A DNA stretch of 64,000 nucleotides. Origin: Apostichopus japonicus (taxonomy: Eukaryota > Echinodermata > Holothuroidea > Aspidochirotida > Stichopodidae). Positions within the stretch are counted from its first letter, which is position 1; the number at the start of each line of letters is the position of its first letter. Positions 33,367-45,798 of this stretch are shown here, in pieces. The position numbers and the translations under genes were made by a program. The notes below the pieces were generated by a model. The model searched no databases and had not been told where the DNA came from. It worked only from the letters and a program-made list of their open reading frames with translations. The stretch is from positions 6,327,501 to 6,391,500 of the forward strand of contig NC_092563.1 of the NCBI RefSeq assembly GCF_037975245.1, written 5' to 3'.

Positions 33367-34331
33367 GGTGAATTAATTATTGCTCCTATTAGATTATGTG
33401 GAGACTGATACTTATAGCCTAAGCTGTGTGACGGTGAGAAGGTCGTACGTTCTACAATTTAACCATATTAAATTTGTTTCTCGCAAATTCCACATAATTG
33501 AAGAGCTGTAGGCATATGGCTTATTATTATTATTATAATTAGGGCAATGCACTTTGTGTGTATCGAAGCTGGTATTATATATAAACTGTGTTTGACAAAT
33601 ATTAAATACCTTGGTTCACATTCATTAAACATCGATTAAATTTTTAGTGAAGAAAAGAAGTGAAGTGAAATTTGAACATATATGCTTATATGTAAAAAAA
33701 ATGTTTAATCGAATGAAAAGTGAAACAAAAATTAAGCCAACAGTTTATACCTTAGATCAGGAAAACAGCAACAACAAAAAGCAAGTTAATAAATTTCTTT
33801 CTTTTTTTATTGTAAATTTTTGTTATTTTAAATAAGCATTTAATAAATGTGTTAACTTTTCATAAACATCTATTACATTTTCCATGAAAAGCATGTAAGC
33901 GAAAATTAAATATTTATATTTATATATATATTAAATTTAAAATTAAAAAATGTATATATATATTTAAGTTAATATTATAGCCAATAGACAAGGAAAACCG
34001 TAACTAAATCTAGGAGTTAGAGAGCATTTCTTTGGGTTTTCTCTTCTTTTTCTAAACAATTTTATTGTCATCTTAAAAAAATATATCGAAAAATATATGC
34101 ATTTAATTGCATAGAAAACCTAACGATATTTCTTCATAATTTTAACTGTTAGATTCCTTTTTCTTCAGTAGATCATCAACTCAACTAGTAGTTTAAGCGA
34201 CAGAAATTCCTGACTTAATTGAAAAAGAAAAAGAAACTGAATAAAATAGAAATCCTTGAAGTAATGTCTGTATACATCAATCTCTCTACGGTTGATAACT
34301 TTCATACAACGCTGGTTGCCCTTCATACTCA

Positions 34332-34369
34332 TTCTCGCGCCATAATTTTCGCGCCATAATTTTCGCGCC
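34332..34369 (+). promoter_or_regulatory. Three tandem E2F-like sites, 14-bp period
   Basis: TTCTCGCGCC (34332-34341), TTTTCGCGCC (34346-34355) and TTTTCGCGCC (34360-34369) are spaced by exactly 14 bp within an ATAATTTTCGCGCC unit. TTTSSCGC is the established E2F/DP consensus. The surroundings are AT-rich, so three CGCG cores in 38 bp stand out. No gene start is evident nearby; a 38-codon ATG frame begins at about 34464, after a CAG|GTATGC-like sequence. Confidence 0.5.
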
Positions 34370-35137
34370 AAGTTAACGACAAAAACAGATTCTGCTGAAA
34401 GTGGAGACACGATAAAAGTAACCTTGTGATTACACCGGCGTGAAACATTACTATCATACAGGTATGCAGCAGAAGCTCTTACCGTTGATCACTTGGGCAA
34501 TCCTGAAACGTTTGACGAAGAAACAAAGTGACATGTTCTTACGGTTTAGATATATTAAAAATTATCTATTGTTTTCAGAGTAACGCTCTCATCAAGATCA
34601 ATTGATGCCATGGGAAGTGACTTAAACGATCAATCAATCTATTCGTGCGTGAAATCTTTGCGCACAGAAATCGCTCACACAAGTTCAACTTTACGTCATA
34701 ACTGAAAGAATGCGTGTCCGCTTGAAGTTTTCAAACGCTATAGCTAAATAGCTAACAGCTGTTCAGGAGATGCCAGAAAAGAAACCTTTTCTTCAGTGAT
34801 AATAATTTCGAAAATTATTGAAAAAGTGGGTTGAAGAAAGTAGTTTTGTTAAACTTGTTTCGATATGTCTTAATCTTTCGAAAAAAGATGGTAAAACAGG
34901 AGTACAAAACTTGGGATCTACCCGTAGACCATGTCCCGTTTTGATCTCTGCATTTTTCAGTTAAACATTCCACAGCCCGATGGTAATATCATACTATTCA
35001 ATCGGTAAATGAAAAAAAGCTAGTCGCCTTCAAAATACACACTGTTATTTTAGTCAGTAAAAATTCGCACCCAAACAATCAGGAAATAAGGGATATTACT
35101 TCAAAGGGATTGCAAATTTCAAAGATTGCAAAAAATA

Positions 35138-35435
35138 AATAAATAAACATCAATGGTCTTCAGTTATTGCTTCAAAGCTTGCTAAATATCGCTCTAAGTT
35201 ACGAAAAGTGCTTCAAGTTTTCCGGGTGGGTCTGAATCTCCACAAATTGTTATTAGACAGTTGGAGCAAGGGTGACCATTATTGGCCTAATTCTAGCATA
35301 TTTTTTACCAATATTGATGACCACGAATTAAGTATTGATCTAATCGACCGTTGCTTTGCACTCACAGCTATGTTAGTTAGGTTGCAATGTATCCAATTAA
35401 TGTGTGAATTATTAAAAGGCTTGGCAAGAATATGA
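35138..35435 (+). CDS. Approx. 99-codon open frame, possible exon
   Basis: The frame is open from just after a TAA near 35137 to TGA at 35433-35435. A TCTTCAG acceptor lies at about 35163, giving a possible terminal exon of 90 codons. Its peptide includes SKLAKYRSKLRKVLQVFRVG, KGDHYWPNSSIFFTNIDDHE and LVRLQCIQLMCELLKGLARI. It has a basic amphipathic start and no transmembrane segment. There is no in-frame ATG in the first two thirds, so it would have to be spliced or repeat-derived. An overlapping minus-strand ORF (35279-35548) has no supporting feature. No family is recognised. Confidence 0.25.
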
Positions 35436-35614
35436 TAATATAATGCAGGTTGAGTAGGATTTTTGCCCTTTTTCTTTCTTGCACCGTAAAGCAATGATAT
35501 AGGTATCCTGTACTGTAAAGTGTTATCAGCGCGGCATGCGAAGCTCATCGGCGACTCTTTAAGATAAAGTCACTCCTAAGATAGAGCAAGAAATCCAAAC
35601 AAATCGATCCATTC

Positions 35615-35645
35615 TCAACCCCACCCCACCCCACCCCCAGTCCCC
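35615..35645. repeat. CCCCA-rich tract
   Basis: Repeated CCCCACCCCACCCCACCCCCAG-type sequence; quadruplex-prone on the minus strand. Confidence 0.75.
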
Positions 35646-36865
35646 TTACATCGAATCTGTCGAAACGTCGAGAGGGTGTTACGTTAAGCGAATCTTCACG
35701 AGTCCCTTCGACAGAGAAAGCTACTGCGCATAATCCTAGTTAAAAGGTTTTGTGAGAGATCTTCATACTGTGTATCTCACAAGCACATGTATATACACAC
35801 ACTAGTAGTATACACGATCTTTAAGCCGACAGGCCGAGAACATTTTGGTACTCCAAAAAATAAGCAGAGCGCCATCACTTAGTCACAGTTCTTGTAGGTG
35901 CACTTGTATATAACAAAAGTTAATCCAATGAGATCATATCTAGACAATATCGTAAGGACATACTTAATAATCATCTCATTTATTGTGTGTGTATCCTTAC
36001 CCCCAGTACGAGGAGGTGCAATAATGATTAACAATAATTAACTGATCCTGGATCTGAAGAAATAAAATAATCGTACAATTTTAGAAAGATAGGGACACGG
36101 TGAACTCGTAGAAAATTTTGAAACTGACTTTGGCTGTGAGATAAACTGCTTTTTTTCTTCAACGCAGCCAAAGTTAGTCTTGTGTCGCAGTCGAGAGCTG
36201 TTTTCGGAACATGAAGCAGTCCTTGCCCAAAATATTTTTATGCGTAAAATATAAATCTATGTAACATTGTAGCATAGTTAGTCTTAATTGTCAGCTGGAG
36301 GCTGTGTTCCAGATTGTCGTAAAAAATGCAATGTGGTGTAAAAAAACTCCCAATGTGATTTCCTAGACCGTAGGCATATATGTACCATCAAAAGGATCCT
36401 GTTCCCCTTGTGTTAAAATACTACGGACTGTCAATCCGGCGCCGACAGAGGATGCTCTACTTGGTGGAACTTGGACCAAGTTGATTAAGTGGATCTACCG
36501 TACCCCCCCCCCTCCCCACCCCTTCCTCACTAAGCCCCTTCAGAGCCAGTAAAAGTAAGATTTAGTACCGAGAGAGTTGGTCTACACCGACAAACTTGAG
36601 CCTAGTGATCTAAAACTGGAGAAAGAAAGGTATTTTCCCTTATTTCTAGAGTTTGCCATATCTCTGCTTTATATCATAGATTTACGATTGATACATTTGA
36701 ATGGATGGTAAGTTGATGTTGGTTATTTTGTTCATGGTTTCGATGCTAGAATCTTTCACTTGTTGTTTAGCATTCACAAAATACTCCTGTAAGGGAGAGA
36801 GCTCACATTGAACCTGTATTAAGAAGACAACATTATCACCGGATGTGAACGATACACATTCCGAA

Positions 36866-36919
36866 TTCGCGCCATTTTTATTATACCTGCTCGACAGAGT
36901 TCAACCGTCGCCATTTTGG
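36866..36919 (+). promoter_or_regulatory. E2F/YY1-like promoter candidate
   Basis: TTCGCGCCATTTTT (36866-36879) combines an E2F-like core with a YY1-like GCCATTTT. CGTCGCCATTTTGG (36906-36919) is a close match to the YY1 consensus CGCCATNTT. Paired YY1-type elements are common around animal transcription starts. A splice-bounded ATG exon follows about 210 bp downstream (37129-37234), supporting a promoter reading, but no TATA or CpG island is obvious. Confidence 0.35.
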
Positions 36920-37128
36920 AAATAAGAGAGAGTGTGATCGTATATCTGTCGAGGAATTTACAGATTTATTTCAATCTCAACGCGATTCATGGCCACCACT
37001 ATTCCCATTAGAGAAGTAGCATCGTTTACCATCAAACTCGTATTTTTAACTGCTTTAACCTCCTGTCGTTTGTTGAATTTTTGAGTTCGGAAGAAGACAA
37101 TCCATTATCCTGTATTTATCCCTTACAG

Positions 37129-37234
37129 AATAATGCCCCGCCTGGATTGGTGGATCGAGGCCATTCTCACGACCACCGGAGTTGAACCAAGGTCTGTTGC
37201 TAGCAACCCATCAGTTAAAAAAAAATGGACGACG
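37129..37234 (+). CDS. Candidate first coding exon
   Basis: The acceptor TTTATCCCTTACAG ends at 37128 and ATG follows at 37133. The frame is open for exactly 34 codons to the donor ACG|GTAAAT at 37235, ending in phase 0. The peptide starts MPRLDWWIEAILTTTGVEPR and ends in a Lys-rich stretch. The segment is GC-richer than its flanks. It contains GTTGCTAGCAAC (37196-37207), a perfect palindrome resembling an RFX X-box. An upstream 5' UTR exon from the promoter candidate at 36.87-36.92 kb would be needed. No downstream exon could be assigned. Confidence 0.3.
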
Positions 37235-37296
37235 GTAAATGCAATGGAAAAGTTTCCACACCACCGTGGTGTATGTGTCAAAACGTGTGTGTGTGG

Positions 37297-37310
37297 GGGG
37301 GGGGGGCAGC
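37297..37310. repeat. G homopolymer tract
   Basis: GTGTGTGTG followed by about 12 G and C. Confidence 0.85.
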
Positions 37311-37443
37311 GTGAATGGGGGGTTTTGATTTAGCATTTGGTCATTGTAACTGCTACACAATGGTAAGGTTCCACTTATCACCTTTGTGTGTTATTTAGTA
37401 TTCATATTACTGGGCAACTTGATCACAAGAAGGAAGAAGAAGA

Positions 37444-37458
37444 GGGGGGGGGGGGGGT
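37444..37458. repeat. G homopolymer tract
   Basis: Run of about 14 G after GAAGAAGAA. Confidence 0.85.
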
Positions 37459-38451
37459 TCATAGATATGAAGGTGAGTGACGCAGGTATGGAGCGTATTC
37501 TGTTACGTAATGGAAAGATTCGACGTAATATGTGACGTCAGAGTTCCAAACGTCGTCTGAAGATAATGCGTTGAACTCAACACAATGAATCGTATTTATC
37601 ATAAAAATTACATTACAAATATTCATGACAATTTGTGGCATATCATTGCGAACCAGTGACCGAAATTGTTCATATTTTTCTTCTTCATATTTAGCGATTT
37701 ATGTTGGTTTTGCAGTCATATTTTGTAAGTAATATTTAAGAAGCTTGCGACCACACCCGTTCCATGCTTTTATATCCATCTGTTCATGTTTTAATGACAC
37801 AAATTTGACATCGGTTTCGATGTCTGATAAATGGCAGTTGCTATGGTAGGTGGGACACAACTCTAATGTCCAATAAGTTGAAATGCTTCAAAACAATAAA
37901 CTGAAGAAAGTATGTAATCGTTCGTCGGTGTCTCTTTCTCGAGGTCCTCGTCGCCATGCTTCATTTGGCATTGTTTAGAGTTAACGTTAACATGTTTACA
38001 ATGAGAACTCCGTTGCGGAAGGGACCTTTAAGGAATTCGGCCAAATTGAGAGGCCCGAATGATGAATTGATGAATTCACGCGATAGGAGTAAAGGTTGGC
38101 TCGCATCTATAGTACAGAGTTATAGGACTTAAAGCTCCAAACGAATTTGTGTTGAGTTGGCCACAGTCTGGTGTTATACCACCTATACTCGCCATTAATG
38201 GTAGGACAAGTTAACTTAACGTCACGACGATATAACACTATATTAATGATAATTGAATTTGATATAACATTTGAATGTTGCACTTGAAAAGACAAAAAAA
38301 TAATAAGAAAATTAAACATTAGTTTAAATTTATGGGACACCACAATTTTTGAGTTGAATTGGGAACCAATAAGTTAAGGAAAAGCAGCAACAATTTCAGA
38401 AGGGACAAAACCCTCGTATTCTTTAACTTGTGAAGCTTTTGTACACATGAA

Positions 38452-38465
38452 TGGGGGGGGGGGGC
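38452..38465. repeat. G homopolymer tract
   Basis: Run of about 12 G. Confidence 0.85.
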
Positions 38466-38835
38466 AGATGGGCGACACGTTAGTCGACACGGAAGGGGTT
38501 GGGTGGATGTTCTGGCTACGTAACTGGAAAAATCATTTCCTGTATTCGTATATTCGTACAGCTACGTATACATAAAGCACATATAGTACATGTATAGTTA
38601 AAATCCAAGGCATAACTATATTTCTTCACAGAAACATTCCCATATGATATATGAACATGATCATTGTTTCCCTTCCGGTCTTATTTTGAATACTGTTATA
38701 TGACCATATACTTATTACTATATACCCAAACAATAGGGATATCGTATTCAAGATGGGCAAAACCGTCACATGCCAAGAAGGCCTGTGACATTTGCCAACA
38801 TTCACCGATTATCTTCAGATACCATATCTTCGGTT

Positions 38836-38990
38836 TGGCCTCTGTTGACCTCAAGTGATATTTGACCTCCGCCAAAATTATCAGATTTGTTGCACGTCGT
38901 ACGGCCAATCTAGCCTATGATGCATGTACAAGTATTTTCCAATCGACCTTTGCTGACCTCAGATGACCTATGAGCTCCACCAACAACCAT
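38836..38990. repeat. Diverged repeat with TGACCT blocks
   Basis: Two related blocks occur. At about 38839-38880: CTGTTGACCTCAAGTGA..TTTGACCTCCGCCAAAA. At about 38948-38990: TTGCTGACCTCAGATGACCT..GAGCTCCACCAACAA. They look like diverged tandem units of a dispersed repeat. CCAAACAATAGGGAT (about 38725) and CAACCATAGGGACG (about 38985) suggest a period above 200 bp. There is no coding content. Confidence 0.45.
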
Positions 38991-39096
38991 AGGGACGTTT
39001 GTACTAACTATATCAAGTATATGACCACATATCAAGTATGACATTGGCCAACATTGTCCTGCTTGAGAAATCGTTTCAACAATGCAAATATGACAT

Positions 39097-39156
39097 CACA
39101 TACACTTACACGCATACACACAGACACACGCAGACACATGCAGACACATACACACC
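39097..39156. repeat. CA-rich degenerate microsatellite
   Basis: Repeated CACA and CAGACACA words. Confidence 0.8.
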
Positions 39157-39355
39157 AACGTGACTGAATAACTAACCCAAACACGATACAAATAGATAAT
39201 AAAAAGAATATCTTGCACTGGCACGTACACGTTTGGGGAAAAATCATCACACAGTTATGACAAAAACATGGACGTCTTGTGTCTTGGGTGATTTATGAGG
39301 CTTCAAATGTGTTACGTTCCACTTTATATCTCTTCTTTTGTTTACAACCGACCAG

Positions 39356-39405
39356 CATCACCACCCCCACCCACAAACCACCCCACCCACCCCCCCCCCC
39401 CCATT
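39356..39405. repeat. C-rich tract
   Basis: CACCCCCACCCAC..CCACCCCACCCA followed by about 13 C. Confidence 0.85.
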
Positions 39406-40760
39406 TCATTCCCTCTCCACATCGCCGCGTTATTGTTTTCGGCTGCTATAGCTGGGGCTGTTCCTTCACGGAGACATGCGTTGCATTATTGCACATGCGC
39501 AAACTTATATGAAGTCGTCAGTGAGTCAAACGAGAGACTTCTGCAGCTCTCATGTTGTTGGATTGATCAAGTATCGTTCAGTCATGAAATAAAACAGTAA
39601 ATTATCTCTGAAAGCCATTTATATCTCTCACGTCGGATATGAATTTATGAACTGCGTTTTTCCTTAATTTCCTACGTATACTGCGGTACGGTATGTACAA
39701 AATAAATTTGATATATAGTACGCGTATTTGCATTTTATGACATCACCGGGATTTACGACGCTCACGCATGCGCTGTAAAATTTAATCATTTGTAACGACC
39801 TTTACCTGGTGGTTATTATTATTATAACCGGTAGTATACCTCCTATATAAAGCTAGCCGGAGTCTCGCAAAACGAATCAATTTAGTGATTTGATCACTTT
39901 TCAATGTCCTTGACTCATTAAGCCGAAGAACAACCCAATGCAGACTTAACGGAAACATTAAGGGTGAATGTGCCCTTAAATAACTGCATATCAATCTAGA
40001 CCATTATTGTTATACAATTTACATAATTACCCGGCCATATGCCATGATTGAGTCATTCAACCAACCTGACATAAATTTAATCTTCTTACCTGGCATATAC
40101 CTGAAACGAACATGACCGTTCCGTCACATTAGTCTGACGATATTTAAACCCATCATGACCTTCATATATATTCGGAATATATATATCAAAAATATATATA
40201 CATATAAAAAAAAATATTAAAAAAAAAATTATATAATATATTTCATATCCTTCACTCTAACTTAATTGATTAGACAAAGGGCAATAGTCTTCACCTGAAT
40301 AGGTAATAAAAACAAGGAGTATAATTTCTTTTTGCCAATCATTTCTCACTTCACTCGTCTTCCAAGATTGACAAGCTATCCGGTGTGGAACCCTCTAAAC
40401 ACATTGCGGGGGTAATATATTGAAAGGGGGCTTTAATTGATATCAAAATATCATTTTTTTTTTATTATTATTAAAACGGAATGCATGCTAAACGCGTCTC
40501 ATCATTTTCATTTTCATACCGGTTCGTGTTAGGCTTCTGGGAATCTCATGATTATAAATAAGCCACGCAGGTATAGCATTTGGGGACGAAAAAAAAAAAT
40601 TATTCTCGCCTTTTTTGTTATTACCCCTACTATTATTATATCTATATCTAATATATATATATTTTTTTCTCTCTCCTTCTCTCTTTCTTTATTTCTTTCC
40701 AGTTTTAATTCTGTCCAAATTTCTTCATACCTTTAGTGGACCAGGCAGCTGCGAACAATT

Positions 40761-41000
40761 TTATAAACCATAAAAAACAACACAATCCCTTATATTATTA
40801 GCGTTATCCTTCAGTTTCTGAAGTCTCTGGAGACCGTTTGTCCCCGTTACGCGGTCAGCGGAGTGTATCGGTCGAGCGTTTAGTGCAGTGACACCCCATC
40901 GGCAGGGTTTTTTGATGATGAGCTTAGCAGACGGCGACCAGTCTACACAGAGCAGGTAGGCCAGCACTTCCGCCTTCTCGATAGCAATTCAGTCTGAGTA
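40761..41000 (-). CDS. GC-rich coding-like stretch, unknown
   Basis: On the minus strand a frame of about 78 codons is open from just after TGA (about 41001) to TAA at 40761-40763. It includes KAEVLAYLLCVDWSP, WGVTALNARPIHSADRVTG and LQRLQKLKDNANNIRD. G/C third positions dominate (GAG AAG GCG GAA GTG CTG GCC TAC CTG) and GC is clearly above the flanks. There is no ATG at the start; an acceptor-like CATACCTGTACTCAG is next to it, but in a phase that would include the TGA. It could be an exon with a different boundary or a fragment of a mobile-element ORF. No family is recognised. Confidence 0.3.
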
Positions 41001-42178
41001 CAGGTATGGTAAACTACGGAAACGCTTCGCTTGATCCTATCGCAGAGTTGATCTCCGTAAAGGATTAAAAGCAAGACTTTTTTTACCTTCCCCATGAACT
41101 TTTGTTCGGGACAATATATATATATTTTTTTTGGCAGGACAAGGAGAGAGAGAGAGAAAAAAAGTACAGAGATACCGGTAGGCTACCCTCGATTGAGAAA
41201 AGTTTGACAACCACTTGTAAAAGTACACACAAATTGAAAACGTCATAATAATAATTAGAATAATAGAGAGAGGGTGAGAGAATACAAAAAGGTCAGACAA
41301 AAAAAATCAGAATTGAAACAATTAGTAAAGCATATCTACAACAGGAATTACGTTTAACTTACTCCGACCTCACAAAGAACAAAAAAAAAAAAAAAAAAAA
41401 AATTGGGAACATGGGAATATGTGAAATTATTGAATAGGGAAATAAAGCTATGCATGATTTGGCGCACGCAACTGTGTGATTGATATCAAAAGATACAAAA
41501 ATAATAATAATAATAGCCAGTGAAACAGTTCTGGTGACAGAGTTTAGTTCAGTGAAGATAGATTGGGCATTTGTTCTTTTGGTCACATCGGAATTCGTCA
41601 GCCTATATATTCGTTACTGTTACAGTTAACACGTATATAAATAGGGTATAGGCCTATCTAGCAGTTTGTATCTTGTTGACAAATAAGACTAGTTTTCGAA
41701 AGCTTGTAAACGGACCTCAACCGATTTATTGCCAACTATCTACATTTCCATTGACTTCATTATTATTTACTTATGATGTTGGTTAACTTTTAATTTGATC
41801 TTATTAGAATACGTATCATTATGACGCCAGGGATTATGATACATAGTCATAACATAGTCGTCACACAATCAGTTTTGTTCGATTCGCTTAGTATTAAAAT
41901 AGGAGATATGTCTTACTCTGAATTGTGCAGGATAAAATTGTCCTTATTTTACTCGTACACTACAATTTTCAGTACTGAATTCTTTGACGTCATGATTTGT
42001 ATAGTGGCTTTAAGTTACAATCGCAGTTTGAAGGAAGCAATAACTATAGGCATGCGCAGTGGCGTCATCAGAAAGTTCCAAACTTAGACTAGATTGCACT
42101 TAATCCATATGATTTTCGGAGGTGAGAGAATCTTTATAGTGATGCCCACCCCCTCCCCCTAATGGGGAATCGATTAGA

Positions 42179-42247
42179 CGCAATGGCAATCGATCACAAA
42201 TGATGGCAAGTGACGTCAAGCGATGGCAAGAAATGGCAAACGATGGT
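42179..42247. repeat. Degenerate ATGGCAA(N)CGA minisatellite
   Basis: CAATGGCAATCGATCAC, AAATGATGGCAAG, TGACGTCAAGCGATGGCAAG and AAATGGCAAACGATGG form about six loose copies of a 12-bp unit. One copy contains a CRE octamer (42211-42218). Confidence 0.6.
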
Positions 42248-42564
42248 TGTACCGTCATTGAAGCCAAACTTGTAAAGAAGTTTTACTCTTTCACGGTTAT
42301 AATTAATAATTACTCTGTTTAATGCAATGACTTCGAACAAGCTCAAAACTCATATTTGTTCTTTTTTCTTGTGCAATATTGAAAAACAAGAAAATCCGTA
42401 TTAAGTAAAATGGTGATATATTCCGTTATTATATAAGACGACATGGAACAGTCGCCGTTATCTAAATGACGTCATTCATGAAGAAAACATTAAAACTCAT
42501 GAAAACTCATTAAAACCATTACTTCTCAACAGACACAACGCGGTAATTCCGTCCACATTTTAAG

Positions 42565-42586
42565 CCCCCCCCCCCCAAAAAAAAAG
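42565..42586. repeat. Poly-C/poly-A junction
   Basis: About 11 C run directly into about 9 A. The same C-run/A-run junction occurs at 45774-45798. Confidence 0.85.
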
Positions 42587-44800
42587 AGGATTCCGTTGAC
42601 ACGTGACACCAAATACTGGCATAAGTACTAGAAATCGAAACAGCTTTAGTACAAAACTAATTAGTCTGTATCATCAGAGTAACTATTAGAGAAAGATCTC
42701 TGACACGTAATAAGCGTTGTTTCTAACGCTAATGGCTACACAGATAGTTCATGTTTTGTTCTCGTTCTGTTATCATTTCATTCAAACCCCCATCAGGTAC
42801 GCGTGACGTTTTGTTCTCAACCATGTTTCGACAACTTCGGCACACTCCATCGAAACGTCTGGCCGTTGGAGTCAACCAAAATTCCAGGTGTGAATGAGTC
42901 GTTGGGGCAATCACATTATTTCGTTCACGTATATATAAGTGATTTTTATAACGGTGTCTTTAAAAAAAAATAACTGACATGTTTATGAGAATTTTTCCCC
43001 CACTCCATAGCTTCTCCTAAGTATTTTGTTCCCCTTTCACTTGCTTTGTGATAAGAAAAACATGAGACTCAAGAAAACGAAAAAGAAATTCAACTTCACA
43101 AAACGGGGAGAAAAGGCCAACCAAATGACACCAGAGAATTTTTTTCAATCGAAATGAATATAATGAGCTCATAGAAGGGTGAAATCGTTGCCTAAGGCAG
43201 GGATCGCTCTCTACGCTTTTTTCTGTTAAAGTTGGTCCGATAAAATTAAAAAAAGAAGCTAAACCGTACATAATTTTTTTTTTGTTTTTTTTGTGGCTTC
43301 TTATTTTTGAAAGAATGTAATTACACCAGTTCACACGTAATATCACACGAAGGGATCATATATTACTGCCAAAATAATCCTTCTTCCAAGCTGAGTTCAT
43401 GTTTCGTAAACTTATTAATGTTTCAATCAATTCGCATTTTATTAAATACCGCCGTGATGATGTTATATGTAGGTTGGACACGTGTACCGCAGTATTCATT
43501 CAGTTGAAGGGAAAAGCAAAGACTCTGATATAATTACTGATTCCCTAAAAATATTATAAGAAAATCACTCATGTATTCTAAGATTGAACACAAAAGTAGA
43601 AAACAAAATTCAGAGCTGATTACAACTTTTCAAAATATGGATTTTTTTTTAAAATATGTGATTTAAGATTTATAATGTAACAAACAACATTGGTGTTTTT
43701 CGTTGAACTCGAGTCGGCACTTGGCTTGAAAACTTTTTTAGGTTGAAAAATCATCTTTATCTGAATGTTTAGTGCATCAATGTACAGTATGTGTGTCTAG
43801 GCGTATAGTTGGACTCTTGTGAAAGTTGGGTGGAATCTCAACATGTTGTTTCAACATGAATGTGTGAAGTCTAGCAATTTAGATAACGTGGGCTTTACTT
43901 TCATTTTTTTTAAATTTATATTTAGTGAAATTATATCTCGATTCCATAAATCGATTCGATAAATTGATTTATTGAATTCCATCTCTTTTCCTTTCTCTCT
44001 CTTGTTATTTATGCAATATAAAACAAACAACAACAAGCATATTAATATAATTGGTATTTGAATTTAAACAAGTGTAGAAAGATTGGAAAGCGTTTGAAGG
44101 AAATATTGTATCATTTTAAGGATTATTAAATAGTTCTTATCAATAAATAGAACTATATATTATGTAACATCAACTGTTATTTTATTCCAGCGTAAACTAC
44201 AACCATTTCAACTCACTGACAAATTCCTCAAGTGATAATATATTTGTTTTATTTTCAAAATTAAATGTCAAAGACACCATCACTCAAATTTTCTAAATGT
44301 TAAAGTACATCGACTTATCCTGACCTTTTTTTTTGTTGTCCAATCAAAGTATTTGATGACGAAGCTGGGAGATCACGTGATACTCTGTAGCCTTGACAAG
44401 TATAGTTTTTCGAAGAGTACATAACCTAAATAGGAATGAAGTCATAAACCTGTTTCAGTATTTCTTAGGGGAGGGGATGGGGGGGTCCTAAGAGTCCCTA
44501 GATGGACACGATTATTGTTGTGACCTATTTACCTTTCTTCGTTATGAAATGCTTTAAAGCGACGTACAATTCCATGGCATTTTTGTGTCTTTTCATTGCA
44601 AACGAGAACTACAAAATTTGAATTCCATTTTCCCATCTCAAGGACGAAACGAGCTAGGGGAAGTTGTAGGTAAATTCATTAATATAATGTTTTTTCTATA
44701 TATTAATTAATGAAACTTGATTAAAGTGTCTTAGTTTCACGGGTTTGACTTGAGTGAAATTTGGACAATATTTGTACCCCACAGAGGGTGAACACATATA

Positions 44801-44842
44801 CGCATGTAACGCACGTAACGTATCTAACGCATTATAACGCAT
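44801..44842. repeat. TAACGCAY short tandem repeat
   Basis: CGCATGTAACGCACGTAACG, TATCTAACGC and ATTATAACGCATG: four to five degenerate copies of a 9-11-bp TAACGCA unit, resembling the GAGTAACGCACG arms of the inverted repeat at 48.1-48.3 kb. Confidence 0.55.
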
Positions 44843-45773
44843 GAAAGTAACCATGCCGACGAAACGATTATCATGTAATTAATAGTAACGATTTTCATTT
44901 AAGTAATAGAAAGTCTGCATTATTTACAATCGAGAACATAGATCACGTTCCAATATATATATATTTTTTTTCTCTTGTAATTTTTTTTCCAAAGTTTTCG
45001 ACGAATGTTCCCAGGGACCGAGAAAGCAAGAAGGAAGAGGGAGCAAATACTATCAATTCTTGATTCGACCTTTTGATCTGCAAATTGGATCGATTCTCAC
45101 GGTATTGAAAGGCAAGATCTGTTACACATTTGGTTGTCTGTCCTCTCAGTGCCCCGATGTCCTGCAACAGGAAATCTGTCGGATAAAGAATTAATAAGTT
45201 TGGATGCTACATCAGACGACGAGATTACTACCGGTGTACTTTTTAGATTTTCGCGAGTTCATCTAACCCCAAAATACCTCTATAGAAGGGGATGAAGAAT
45301 AAAAAGGAAAAACGAGTAATTAACACGCGTAGTAATATTGTTATAGGAAGTGTTCAAGGATATTCTTGACCCCTCATCAGGTCTGAACTTTATCCACGTG
45401 ACTTCATTTGTGACGGTTCATTGGGTGTATCCGCAAGCCTAATGATTTATTTGTAAGTTCTGGTTTTATAATAAAAAATATATATATAATTATATAAAAA
45501 AAAACGGACTTCGATATATACCTAGCATTATAGCATTATAGTTTTGTCTGGTTAAACATAGTTTACATATTACGTTTGGTCAACTAAATGCAGCAATGTG
45601 ATATGTCAGTAAAATTGATAAGTGCGTGCCAAAGAATGACGTCATACGGTAGTGATGACGCTTAAACTTAACTTATGAATAAACATATAGACAATGTTTT
45701 ATATTTGTATAGTTTACACATTAAGTTTGGTCAACTGAATGAAGCAACATAATCGATAAATGTAACCAATCCG

Positions 45774-45798
45774 CCCCCCCCCCCCCAAAAAAAAAACT
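45774..45798. repeat. Poly-C/poly-A junction
   Basis: CCG followed by about 13 C and then about 10 A. Confidence 0.85.
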
